A DNA stretch of 64,000 nt. It comes from Strigamia acuminata. Lineage: Eukaryota; Arthropoda; Chilopoda; Geophilomorpha; Linotaeniidae. How positions within the stretch are numbered: position 1 is the stretch's first letter; each line of letters begins with the position of its first letter. A program made the translations under genes and the position numbers. Shown piece by piece: positions 1 through 13,700 of this stretch. The notes beneath the pieces were generated by a model. The model was not told where the DNA came from, did no database searches, and was given only the letters and a program-made list of their open reading frames with translations. The stretch covers positions 744,001-808,000 of the forward strand of contig OX442314.1 in NCBI GenBank assembly GCA_949358305.1, written 5' to 3'.

Positions 1-3000
1 GGCGTTCAGTTCGATCCTCAGCGACTCCCAATCACTCTTCAAACCCTCAAACTCCTGCGTGAGCGCCGGATGACCGTCGTGTCTCGTGTGCTTCAACACG
101 AGCTCCAGTTGTTGCCTCAACTCGGTCAGCAACTGCGTCCCGTGCTCCTGCTGCCTCACTAGAGCCTCGAAACTGCCCGACTGCGTCTCGATGGACGACG
201 CGTCTTGTTGTTGAAGGTTGCAGCAATCGGTCTGCAAATTGGTGAACCAGTCGCGGAATTTGTCCACGTTCAGCTGGTACGACTCGTGCTCGGCCACGTA
301 CTGCTCGCAAAGACCGATGCGTTCCTGTAGGAGAGAAAGAAATGAAAATGGGCGTCGTATTGGTTACTAGTTACTCGGGAAACCGACTGAAAAATCACAG
401 TACTGGGAAATTTGAAAGAAATAACCGGTTCCGTCCAAAATTGTCAAATCATTGCTAAAACGACGTTTTTGTGATTGAAACGTTACGTTTTGTAACGTTT
501 CAATGACGAAAATGGCCATTTTTGACAAAAACGGCCATTATTACAATGAAAAATGGTTAAAAATAGCCATTTTTGACAAAAATTAGCAAATTTTTCCATG
601 AAAAATGGCTAAAAATAGCCATTTTTGACGATAAACGGCCATCTTTGACAAAAAACGTCCATTTTTACAATAAAAAATGGTTAAAAATAGCCATTTTTGA
701 CGAAAATTAGCCAATTTTTCCATGAAAAATGGCTAAAATTGGCCATTTTTGACCAAAAACGACAATTTTTAAAGAAATACGGCTATTTTTACCATGAAAA
801 ATGGCTAAAAATAGCCTTTTTTGACGAAAAACGGCCATCTTTGACAAAAAACAGCCATTTTTGATAAAAACGGCCATTTTTACCATGAAAAATGGTTAAA
901 AACGGCCATTTCTACCATGAAAAATGCCAAATAATGGCCATTTTTTGTTGTCTGAAGCCTGACCTTTTTTAGTCCCGGGAGTACCCATTTCCCGGGAGTA
1001 TCGGCCATATTTGTACTGTGAACCGGGAATTAAAAAAAAAGCGGGAAAACAGAAACCCTATTGGTTACGTCAAAGTTTAGTGTTGTTACCATTGTTGTGT
1101 TGAATAGTTGCTTCTGTTTTTGCTGCATTTGATTGACGGTGATGTTTAGTTCTTCGAACTCTTCCACTTTACCCTCGAGACGTTCGACTAATATTTTGTG
1201 CGAATTGATATCTTGCGCAATCAACTATGGGAAAAAGTAAGAAATGATTAATACAGTCGAAATCGAAGCAATGCAGGGTCGACGTCATCTTAAAAATGTA
1301 TTTTCATGTCTGAAAAACACATTATTCTGCTAATATTGGCAACGATAAATTTATTCAATCAAAATTATTCATAGTTTGCTTAAAATTGCAAATTTTTGCA
1401 TAAAAATTAAATTTTTTTGCATAAAAATTGCATTTTTTTGCAGAATAATTGTATTTTTACTCAAAAAGTGCATTTTTTTGCAGTTTAATGCCTGTTCAAC
1501 AAGGGGGACGTGTTTTGCATATACAATGACGCCAACCCCGAAACAAATACACACTTTATAATTCTGCAAAACTAATTTTTTATCGTGCAGTGTCTGCATG
1601 AACTGCATCGACGCTCCGATGCGTTTCTCCACTTCCTGCAACCAACTTTCCATGTGACGACAACTGAAAAAATAAAAACAAATTAATTAACTACTTAATT
1701 AACTAATTAATTAATTTTATTTACCTATCATCGAAAGAATCCCACTGCATCATCGCGATTTCAACCTTCTTCACCAAAACGTTAATTTCGTCCCAGTAAT
1801 TCTCCCACTGGCTTCGCAGCGATTTCAACTCGGAGCGAATCTTCTCTCGTCCTTCGATGGAAATTGTGGCCAACAAATTGTCCCCGCATTTAAAAACCGA
1901 ACCCAACAACTCGCGGCCTTCTTCTTTCGAGCTTTCAAGTTCCTAAAAAATTAATTTAAATTTGTTAAAAAATCAAATAAATTCAAAAATTCAAAATTAA
2001 TTCAAAAAATTTACTTTGAGTTTGTGTAGTTTAACTTTGAAACCGACGAGCGGTTTCTCGCCAGTCGGCGATATGTTCGATCGCGATCTCAACTCCCCCT
2101 CAGCTTCGGTCATCCAACTTTGGAATTTCCCGAGCGCAACGTCAAAATTATCCCGATACGCCAAATATTGCTGCAACTTCTCCAAATGATTCTAATAAAA
2201 TAATAATTCACAAAAATTAAAAAAAAACACAAAATATTAAATTCCACAAATCGAACCTTAGCGGAACTTAGAACCGCCAACCTGTTGGCTTCCAACTGGC
2301 TGGCGTTTGCCATTTCCTGCGTTTCCGGACACGCCAAATTGATTTCTTTGCTCAGATCGAAAAGATGAGCAAACTCCTTCGATTGCTGATCAATTTCCTT
2401 GATCGAATCCTGACAAAAATAAAAATAAATTTTAAAAAATATTATTTATTATTAAGAGACCGGATATATATGTTGAAATAAAATTCGGTTTATGCAAATA
2501 AAATATGCACTAAAAATTTCATTTTATGCAAAAAAAAAATGAAAATATGCAAAGTAAAACAATTTATTTCAGTGAAATTATTTGCTGCAATAGCAAATCA
2601 GCGCCATTTCTAAGTGTTGTGTTGTAAATGAAATACGATGTCATGTGCGTACTTAAATACATAAAAAGCCTAACTGATATGATACGTTTACAAAACGTAT
2701 CACGGATAGACGATACTTATCATTTCGTAAAATAAAAACTGCAATTTATGCATTTATTTCCGATTTTCGTAAAATATGCATTAATAGCAGATTTTGGCTT
2801 TATATTGAATATAAATATATTGCATGCATTTATGCATTTATCCGGTCTCTATTTATTATTATTTATTTTATTTTTACCCGTAATTTCTCGGCCGTTTCGC
2901 GCGTTTGGCTTTCCAACGGCGCGGCCAAAATCGGCCGTATTTTGCTCTCCGCATCCACCAACCAACGCGCCAAAACCTCGTGCAACTCGTTGCGCTTTTG

Positions 3001-6000
3001 CCACACGTTCAGAACCGAGTTTTGCTTCTGTTTCGTCTTCTCCACGCTCATCTTCACTTTCTCCCACTCCTGCATCAGCCGAGCCTGAGTCTTTTCGATT
3101 TCCCAAATCTTCTCGTCGTCCAGTTCCCCCTCGACCAACCCGACGGCGTCTTTTAGATTTTCTTGCATTTCTTCGCCCGTTTTGAGCTTTTCTTCGATTT
3201 CCTGCAAATTAATTCCACTTAAATGATTTAAAATCGATGAGAGAGACGTGAAAAATACCTTGAGCGTTTGTTGGTTGGTCTTGAGGTTGTTGATGTCGGT
3301 GGCGAACTGGGGGTTCGTCCATTCGACCTTTTCTTGCGTTGCGGCGAGAAACCTGCTCAGTTCTTGCACATGCGCTCTCAGTTTCTTCTCCAGAGCCGTT
3401 TGTAAGCCGTTGCGCGTTTTGGCGATCTGGGCTTCGAGTGTCTCGCATCTGTTTGGGAAAATATAATATTTAATGTGAATTGTTTTTTTTTTGGGAAGAA
3501 CAGTTGTTTAGTTAAATACTTCTTTAGAATGGCGATGTGTTCTTTGTCCAGGTGGTTCGATTCGAAACCTTCGAAAGTCGCTTTCAGGTTTTTGATTTTC
3601 AGTTCAATTTGTGAGATTGTGTGTTGTTGTTGCTGTAGTATTTCACCCAATTTCTAAAAAGTTAAAAACAAATATAATTGCAAGTCAAAATAGTCAAAAC
3701 AAGTGTAGTATTTCGTCTGAAAATGCAATTTATCGTCTAAAACTGCAATTTTCGCATCTAAAACTGAAATTTATCATCTAAAACTGCAATTTTTTGTTGA
3801 AAACTGCAATTTTCGCATCTAAAACTGAAATTTATCGTCTAAAACTGAAATTTATCGTCTAAAACTGCAATTTTTGCAACTGAAAATGCAATTTTCGCAT
3901 CTAAAAATGCAATTTTCGCATCTAAAACTACAATTTCGCATATAAAACGGCAATTTTCGCATCTAAAACTGCAATTTTCGCATCTATAACTACAATTTTC
4001 GCATCTAAAACTACAATTTTAGCATCTAAAACTGCAATTTTTCGTTGAAAACTGCAATTTTTCGTTGAAAACTGCAATTTATCGTCTAAAACTGCAATTT
4101 TTGTATCTAAAACTACAATTTTCGCATCTAAAAATGCAATTTGCGCACCTAAAAATGCAATTTTCGCATCTAAAACTGCAATTTCGCATCTTAAACGGCA
4201 ATTTATGCATCTAAAACTGCAATTTTCGCCCCTAAAAATGCAATTTTCGCATCTAAAATTGCAATTTTCGTATCTAAAACTACAATTTTCGCATCCAAAA
4301 CTGCAATTTTCGCATCTAAAACTGCAATTTTCGCATCCAAAACTGCAATTTCGCATCTAACACTCCAATTTTCGCATCTAAGAATGTATTCTTTTATAAC
4401 TCACAATCCAATCAAGCCCATTTACGTGCCAAAATTACACAATTAAAACACACGACAGAAAAATGCGCACTTTGATCTGCTGAAGTTGCTGAACCAACTG
4501 CTCCTCGTCCCCGCTTAAATTCCCCAACGTCGCCACCTGCTCCCTCGTAGCGTTCAACCAAGCGTGACAACCGTGCAATTCCGCCGCCACGTTCGCCTCC
4601 TCCTGCGCCAACCGCCCGGCGTTCGTTTCCACAGCACGCGCCACTTGTTCCACCCGACTAAACTGCGACTTGATTGCACTGCGAATGGCGTCCAGAACCG
4701 ACACGTCGCTCCCTTCGTTCAAACCCTCCAAAGACGACATTTTCGACAACAACGCCGAATGCATCTTCTCGTACGCGGGCAACTCGGTCTACGACAAAAA
4801 ATAAAAGATACAAAATTAAATTAAAATTAAAGATTAAAATTAAAAAGAAAAAAATCACTTTCAGGGTTTCGGTACCGAGAAACCAATTGAAAAATCACAG
4901 AACCGGAAACCGGGAAATTTGAAAAAAATAACCGGTTCCGTCCAAAATTGTCAAAACGTTGCTGAAACGTCATTTTCGTCATTGAAACGTTACGTTTTAT
5001 AATGAAAATGGACATTTTTGACAAAAAACTGCCATTTTTACCATGAAAAAGGGCTAAAAATTGCCATTTTAGACAAAATACGACCTTTTTTGACAAAAAA
5101 CAGCCATTTTTACAATGAAAAATAGTTAAAAATGGTGATTTTTTACAAAAATTAGCCAATTTTTCCATGAAAAATAGTTAAAAATGGCCAGTTTTGACAA
5201 AAATTAGCCAATTTTTTCATGAAAAATGGCTAAAAATGGCCATTTTTACCAAAATTTAGCCAATTTTTCCATGAAATGGTAAAAATGGCCATTTTTGACA
5301 AAAATTAGCCAATTTTTCCATGAAAAATGGTAAAAATGGCCATTTTTGAAAAAAATTAGCCAATTTTTCCATGAAAAATGGTAAAAATGGCCATTTTTGA
5401 CAAAAATTAGCCAATTTTTCCATGAAAAATGGTAAAAATGGCCATTTTTGCATAAAAAATGGCTAAAAATAAGCATTTTTGACGAAAAACGGCCATTTTT
5501 GATGAAATACAACCATTTTTGACGGCCATTTGATGATAAATGGCCAATTTTATCCATTTTTCTTTGCCTGAGGCCTGACCTTTTTTAGTCCCGGGAGTAC
5601 CGATTTCCCGGGAGTACTGGCCGTTTTGCTACCAGAGAGCAGGAATTAAAAAAAGGCGGGAAAACAGAAACCCTAATCACTTTGTATTTATCGACATTCT
5701 CTTTGGCTCTTCCGCCGTCTTCTTGCAGCACGTTGCAAGTGCCCGTCAACCAGTTTTCGACGCGTCCTTTGTCCTCCTCGATGTGGCTCCAAACCACTTT
5801 CTGCGACTCCAAATTCTGCACGTGCGCCACCACTTTATTGAGCGCGTCCTGCCACTGCTGGCACGTAGACGCCATTTCGTCTTCCAGCACTTTCGGATCG
5901 AAGCCTGGCACTTCGCGCAACTGCTGAACCAAAAACGTCATTTTCTTCTGATATTGCTCCACCAGAGGCTTCTGCTTCTGATAAGCCACACAAACATTCT

Positions 6001-7796
6001 AAAAAAGAAAAAAAAAAGAAAAATTAAATTATCGTGTTTTACCGGATAAGAGCCGCGGCTCTTAATCGAGGGCGGCTCTTATTACAATTGTCTACCATAT
6101 TTTGAATGGAATTTTAATTTTTTCATTAAATTTCACTTTTTTCCATTAAAATTTCATTTTTTTCCATTAAAATTCCACTTTTTTCCATTGGCACTTACCG
6201 TAGCGCTCCGTTTAAACGCCCGGGCGTTTAATTTGTTTTGAGCCAATTCCCCCGGCGCCAATATGAAACCCGGCGTTTAAATTAATCCGATTCGGGACCG
6301 GCGCCAATTCAGTAAAACGCCGATGACTGCCCGGCGCTAAAACGGGGCCGGCGCCTTATTGAACCCGGGCGTTTAAACAGGGCGGTACGGTATTTCCATT
6401 AAAATTTCACTTTTTTCCATTGAAATTTCACTTTTTTCCATTGAAATTTCACTTTTTTCTATTGAAATTTCACTTTTTTCCATTGAAATTTCACTTTTTT
6501 CATTAAAATTTTACTTATTAGTAAAATTTCACTTTTTTTCCATTAAAATTTCACTTTCTTCCACTAAAATTTCACTTTTTTCCACTAAAATTTCACTTTT
6601 TTTTAAAATTTTCTATCTAAATAACCATCATCATCGACGAACATTTCATTAACCCTTTCCTCTTTGGTTACAAAAACCCCTCGAATAGTAGCCGCAGCTA
6701 CTATTCGATGGCAACTCTTATTTCAAACCGCCTCTCCGAATCGTAGCTTATATCCGAGGCCAACTACAAAACTATTCCAACTCTTAACCACTAAAACACA
6801 ACAAACTAAATTAAATTCCCATCAATTTCTCACTTTCGCTTTGCTCAGCAGCAACTCCACTTGCGCCACGTCGCTCGGCGCACGTTCCATGGGCCACGCG
6901 ATCCTCCTCGCATGTTGCTGCGTCGACTCCACGTCCCTCTTCATCTCCCTGCAATTCCTCCACAGCCCCAGCGCCGACTGCAGCTGCGCGTGTCGATCCG
7001 CGAGCACCAAACTCAACCGATCCCACGCACCGTCCATCTGAGCAAGCGCCGTCTGCGTCGCGTTGAAATGCGCCACGTTCATCTTCAAAATCTCCCGCCC
7101 TTTCTCGTGCAACTCGTCGCGCACCGCCTGCTTCGAATCCATCTCGTCCATCACGCGTCTCGTCTCCGCCAGCAACCGCTCCAACTCCTCCACCGACGTC
7201 TCGCCCATCGCTTCCCCGTCGACGCGTCGCTTCGAGTCCGCCAAAAACGCCAACAGTTCCGCGTGCGCGCGCGCGAATTCCTCCTCCTGCGCGGTCACCC
7301 TCGCGAGATGTCGGCGTTTGTTCTCGATCAGAGCCTGCACGGCGCTGATTGACGCGCAGATCGCGGCCAGTTTGCGCTTCGGATGCGTCACGTCGCCCGT
7401 GTTGCGCTCGATGATGAACGTCTGGCTGCGGCGCATCAGTTCCTCGATCTCCGCCGCCATTTTCTCGGTCGTGTGCGGCGAGGCGGCGAGGGCTTGCACC
7501 TCGGTGGCCACGCACTCGAGTTGTTCGCTCGAGGGTTTCGATTCGAGTCGTTGTTCGTGCAGTTGGACGCGTTCGACGATGTCGGTGCACCAACTGTTGA
7601 ATTCGAGCCAGCGCTGGAACAGGAGTTCCTTGAGGTCGACTTTCTCTTCGAGTAGTTGCAATCTGTCGGTCAACGAAGAGAAATCCTCGTTTAAGTCCTT
7701 CATTTCTTCGCTGGTGCATTTCCGGTTTAATGTTTTGATCTCTTCGTATATGGAGTCGAATTTCGGCTGCAAGTCGCCGATCTCCTGTCGAATGTC
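1..7796 (-). CDS. Msp300: Nesprin exons 26-37: spectrin-repeat rod, second part
   Basis: Exons in transcript order: 6834-7796 (963 nt, about three repeats), 5681-5998, 4471-4788, 3520-3653, 3259-3448, 2878-3201, 2257-2409, 2015-2191, 1725-1942, 1555-1663, 1069-1224, 1-324 (partial). Phases agree: 3520 ends with two spare bases completed by the first base of 3259-3448, and 1725-1942 likewise joins 1555-1663. The donor of exon 1069-1224 is uncertain. GT at 1088-1089 would shorten it by seven codons in the same frame. The left end is the window edge. The products are coiled helical repeats with no other recognisable domain. Confidence 0.88.
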
Positions 7797-10700
7797 CTGA
7801 AAAAATGTTTAGAAAAGAATTAGAAATTAGTAAGGCCCGGATAAATAAATAAACGCATAGGAATTATTTTAACAAAATATCTAAAATATTTATCAAATTT
7901 TGTTGAAATTTCACAGAAAAATTATCAAATTTTATTGAAATTTCACAAAAAATTATCAAATTTTGTTGAAATTTCACAAAAAATTATCAAATTTTGTTGA
8001 AATTTCACAAAAAATTATCAAATTTTGTTGAAATTTCATAAAATATCACAATTTTGTTGAAATTTAACAAAAAATTATCAAATTTTGTTGAAATTTCACA
8101 AAATATTATGAAATTTTGTTGAAATTTCACAAAAAAAATATCAAATTTTGTTGAAATTTCACAAAAAAAATATCAAATTTTGTTGAAGTTAGACAAAAAA
8201 AAAATATTTTTGTTGAAATTTCACAAAAAATATTTCTCAAATTTTTTTAAACCTTTGTCGACATTTACCAAGAATTTTCTTTTGATGCTAAAAGATACAA
8301 AAACAAACACATAAACACCAAACACTCAATAAAACTCAAAACTTATAACTGAAATGTGAAATGGGAAATTCGCTTTTTTCCTAAATGCATTGCAATTTTC
8401 ATGCCCTGTTTAGTGTTTGCCCACTAATGCCACCCCAAATGGTCCCCATTGTCCAGTGCTGGCACAACTACAGGCCCAAGTAGAGGTGCAGGAGAGGGAA
8501 CCACATTATTTGCCACCACTCGAGAGTAGGGGGGAAGTGGGGTTCCTGGGCCAGCAGTTGACGGTTCGGGGGGGGGGGGGGGTAAGTGGGGGAGATAAGG
8601 GGAGGATTAAGTGAGGGGAGATAAGGAGAGGGTTAAGTGGGGGGTGACTAATTGCCTCATTCAATCAGACTTATCATTCGATCAATGTGACCTAGGCTAT
8701 TATTTAATATTGTTGTTTTTCTTTACTTAAGTACCTTGTTATTGTTTTTCCCATCTTTGTCTCTGTTTTTAAATAAAGTACCTTGTTGTTGTTTTTCCCA
8801 AATTTTCAAAGGATCCTTAGGCTACTTTTAACCAAAGGAGGAATATTATTGGGTAGACATCTTAACCAATGAGAAACTAGTATTGTATACTATATACTTG
8901 CAATTTCCTACTCACTTCTCTTCACTTCTTGCAAGTGCTTGATAGTGTTTGTATCATGGAATTTAACCACATTCACTCTGAATTTGCTGAGATGCTTATG
9001 GAAATTGAAGAATCTCTTTTTCCTCGAGTAAATACGCCTAATCCTCTACCGGATGTTGATGAAGAAAATGGTTACAATGATTCTCCATGTTGGGTTTATA
9101 ATCATTCTCCCATTCTTCCACTCTCATCGCCTACCATCATCAACCAGTCTCAACTTGTGCCATCTCCAATCAGAGACATGTCTAAACTTGCATCATCTCC
9201 ATCCTGCGTCATCCAATCTCAATCGATGTCATCTCAACCATGCAATCCATTGTTATCATGTGAGTCTCCAGTTCCTGTTTATCACTATCAACCAAATTTG
9301 CACCAACCAGGAACAAGCCACATCATCAATCCCCCATCTCCTTTGACTTTAGTGCAACAAATTGGAGGTGGACAGAAAGTACATTCATGCGAGTACTGCC
9401 ATAAAATTTTTTCTTGTAATTCAACTTTGAAACGGCATATTCTTCATTTACATACTCTTTCTAAAAGCACATTCAAGTGTGAAATATGTTTAAATGTTTT
9501 TAAGCGCAAAGATGACATGCTGCGACATGTTAAAAAAATTCACAATTGCAGCAAAGAGACATTTCCTTGCAATGTTTGCAATAAGTCTTTTTCTTTAAAA
9601 TCTAATTTACTTAAACACATGCAAGTTCATATTCATCCTCTACCTGCCGTTCCACATCCACAACCACTACCCTGCAATGATCCTTGTGTTGAGGCATTAG
9701 AGGGAAACGTCAACACGTATAAAATTCCCGGTAATAATTGTGGTGATTTAAATCATTTTTTTCTCTTACACCACACTCGAGTGAAACATATTTTAAACTT
9801 TCAATTGATTAAAAAGAAAGCGGTAAAGTATTACATCTCCGTTAAAATACATTTCACTCGAACATCACAGTGGTGATACGGAAACCGTTGCGTGTTTTCG
9901 AAGCATTTGCTATATTGCGCTCGTTGAATCGGATCTTGAGAACCAATTATTGGAGGCATACGAGAAAATCAAACGTTCTTGCGCCGAATTTCAACGAGAT
10001 GGTAGTGGTTGGGTATTTGAAGCGGTGGTAGAGATGCATATAAATATTGGTAGATATCGTCCATTAGCTGGAGGAACTTATATTCCACTTCCCAAATTTT
10101 TAGCAGACAAGAAAGCAATAATAAAGGTGCAAAATGAAGATTCTTTGTGTTTTCTCAGGAGTGTTTTAGCTGCTCTGCATCCTGCACCTTCCCATCCAGA
10201 ACGTGTTTCAAATTATTCCCTGTACCGAAACACTTTAGATTTAACTGGACTTTCATTCCCAATGACCATTCAACAAATCCCTAAGTTTGAAACCATGAAT
10301 TCAATTAGTGTTCATGTGTTTGGTTTTGAAAAAGAAGTGTTTCCGCTTTACATTAGCAAATTGGAACATAAAACCCAAATAAATTTGTTGCTTTTTGCTA
10401 ATGATCAAACCCAACATTATTGCTGGATAAAAAATTTAAATAAACTGTTACATTCCTTAACACATCACAAAGAATTAGCTCACTATTGTAAATATTGTCT
10501 GCATAGATGTAAGTCAGATTGCGGGTGCAAAATTCATGTAATTCGGAAACAAATCTAGACGTTTCGTTATTTATTCATTAATTATTATCGCTTTTGGCCT
10601 ACCTTCAACGCTCCCACGGCCTCCTCGACTCGATCGGCGTCCACTCTATTCAACAAATTCAGCTGCCGTTCCAAGCGGCTCAAATTATCCCGCACGTGGC

Positions 10701-13700
10701 TCAGCCGGCCGTTGAACTCCTGTCGCTTGTTCACGAGATCGAGCAGCACTTGCTGTCGTCCGGTGATCCACTCCAGCAGCCGTCCCACGTCGTTCTTAGC
10801 TCGGGCCACGCTCGACTTGATTTCGGCGCCCGCCTCTTCATTCACGTGCAGACACATGCGTTCGCACATCTGCGTCAGCGCGATCAGCTTGATTTGCTTC
10901 TTCAACGCCTCTTCTCTCAAATTCTGAAATTAATTTACCCGTATTATTATTATTTATTGAATCTAAGGGGAGACGAGTTAATTAAATTTGAATTAATTCG
11001 ACCTTTGTTTCGTCTAATTTCCGCAACAGCGCGTCCAGATTGGGCGAATCGCCTTCGCTCGGTTCTTCCTGGAACTTGCTGAGCCATTGGCGTGACCAGC
11101 GTTGCATTTCCGTCACGGTTTCGTCGATTTCGATCCAGTTGGACACGAGGGTCGATTGCTCGAGCACCCACTGCGTCGCGGATTCCACGACGCTCTGCCA
11201 GCGCGCGTCCAGCAGGTGCAGTTCGGACATTTGGCTCGGATCGCCTCGGTCGGCTTCGCTCGTCATTTTGGCCAACTGCGGTTTGCGCTTTTCGCAATCC
11301 GCTTGGAATTGCTGCAAAAAATAATTTTGTAATTTCGTTCGCTTTTCGTTCGTTCGTCGTACTTGGCTGTGGTGGAGTTGTTGTTTGGCTTCGGCGAGGG
11401 TTTTGGATCTTGGATGACCCTTGGAGACGCGTCCTTCGGCTTTGGCTAGCCAGGGCTCGAATTCGCTGCGCGCCGCTTGGTATTGTCGCCATCGTTCGGC
11501 TTCTTCGTACGCCATTTTGACGCCGGTCTCCAATCGGCCGTGGAGGATTTGCATTTCGCGCTCCATGTCGGTGATTTGGGCGCGCAAGGTTCGGCTTTGG
11601 TCGCTGTTGGGGTCGCTGGTGATCAGATGTTGCGCTTCGTTCTTCAGTTGGTAGAGCAGCGCGGTCCGTTTGTCAATTTCGTCCTTCAACGTCTAAAATA
11701 AATCAATCAAATTTCGTGTAAATTGGAAAAAATTGGAAAAAATTACTAAAAATCGGTTAAAAAATGGTAAAAAATGGTAAAAATTGGTAAAAATCGGTTA
11801 AAAAATGGTAAAAATTAGTAAAAATTGGTAAAAATTGGTAAAAATTGGTTTAAAAAACGTAAAAATTGGTTAAAAAATGGAAAAAAATGGTAAAAATTGG
11901 TAAAAATTAGTAAAAATCGGTTAGAAAAAGGTAAAAATTGGTTTAAAAAAAGGTAAAAATTGGTTAAAAACGTGGTAAAATTTGGTAAAATTTGGTAAAA
12001 ATTGCTAAAAATTAGTAAAAATCGGTTTAAAAAACGTAAAAATTGGTTAAAAAATGGTAAAAAATGGTAAAAATTGAAACAAATTAGTAAAAATCGGTTA
12101 AAAAAAGGTAAAATTTGGTAAAAATGGTAAAAATTTATAAGAATGAAGTAAAATTTAGTAAAATTTAAAAAATATTATAAAATCGCGTAAATCAGTTACT
12201 TGTATTTTTGCAGCTTTTTCCTCCGGTGCGACGGATTTCATGGCCGCATCCAGCGTCTGGTTACTACAATTTATCCAATTATTGTATTCGTCCATCTTGG
12301 CATTAAGGTTGTTCCATTTAGTCAACGTTTGCTCCATCTGCACGACGCGTGTCGTGACCGTCGTGATGATTGTCGTGATTCTTTCCTCAATGAAAGCCGC
12401 TTCCCTTTCCATCAAATTGCGCTGATCGGGGGTCAGCACGGCCGCCAAACTCTTCTTCATGCTGTGCAGCTTCTGCAACATGGCGGCGCTCGTTTCTCGC
12501 AACTGCGAACTCAATTCCTGAATTTAAAAAACAATTATTTATCAGCACAAAAGTCAAAAAAATCGATTTGGGCGTTCAAATTGACGAATCACAGAACCGG
12601 GAACCGGGAAATTTGAAAAAAATAACCGGTTCCGTCCAAAATTGTCAAAACGTTGCTGAAATGTCATTGAAACGTTACGTTTTATAACGTTTCAATAACA
12701 AAACGGCCATTTTTGACGAAAAACGACAATTTTTACCATGAAAAATGGCTAAAAATGGCCATTTTGACGAAAAACGACAATTTTTACCATGAAAAATGGC
12801 TAAAAATGGCCATTTTGACGAAAAACGACAATTTTTACCATGAAAAATGGCTTAAAATGGCCATTTTGACGAAAAACGCCCAATTTTATCCATTTTTCGT
12901 CGTCTGAGGCCTGACCTTTTTTAGTCCCGAGAGTATTGGCCATTTTGGTACCGGGAACCAGGAATTAAAAAAAGGCGGGAAAACAGAAACCCTATTCAAA
13001 TCCAACCTGTTTGGCTTTCAGTTCTTTTCTTAGAGTGGGGAAATCGTGCGATGCGGTCAGTTTGGTCAGCTCGCTGTCAGCTTGTTCGAGTAGTCGTTGC
13101 AGTTCGTTCTTCTGCTCCTCGTATTCGTGCCAGGTTTCTTTCGTGCCTTTGAGCAGTTTGAGTTTTGACGTTGTTTGGGTGTAGATTTCTTTCCACTCCT
13201 TTTCCAATTTGTCCACGTGGCTCGAGACGAATTGCGGAGCGCTGGATTCTTTCTGCAGCTCTCGACCGTGTTGCACGGTGCTGATTATTTTACTTCGTTG
13301 TTCCTCGAGTTGCTGCAGAAGTTTCTGTGGAAAAATTTAATAACATCAAATGAGTTGCATGTAAAAAATGGTTAAAAATGACTAAATTTGAATCAAAAAT
13401 AACCAAAAATGACTAAATTTGAGCCAAAAATAGCCAAAAATGACTAGATTTGAGTAAAAAATAGTTGAAAATGACGAAATTTAAGTCAAAAATGGTTGAA
13501 AATGACGAAATTTGAGTCAAAAATAGCCAAAAATGACTAATTTTGAGTCAAAAATAGCCAAAAATTACTAAATTTGAGTCAAAAATGGTTGAAAATGACT
13601 GAATTGGAGTCAAAAATGGTTGAAAATGACGAAATTTGAGTCAAAAATAGCCAAAAATGACTAATTTTGAGTCAAAAATAGCCAAAAATTACTAAATTTG

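Noticed and set aside
3928-4356. 142-codon cysteine-rich open frame (repeats of CENCSFR-type)
   Set aside because: It lies wholly in a 21-bp tandem array; a unit divisible by three keeps frames open by chance. Similar frames at 5,246, 15,444, 18,210, 27,068 and 28,585 were rejected for the same reason.
4789-5680. MITE as an introner that created the intron
   Set aside because: The left target duplication lies about 65 bp inside the intron, not at the exon edge, so a short intron existed before insertion. The same holds for the copy at 367.
6811-7719. 302-codon Arg/Gly-rich minus-strand frame
   Set aside because: It is a shadow of the 963-nt spectrin-repeat exon, whose own frame has heptad structure and matching splice phases.
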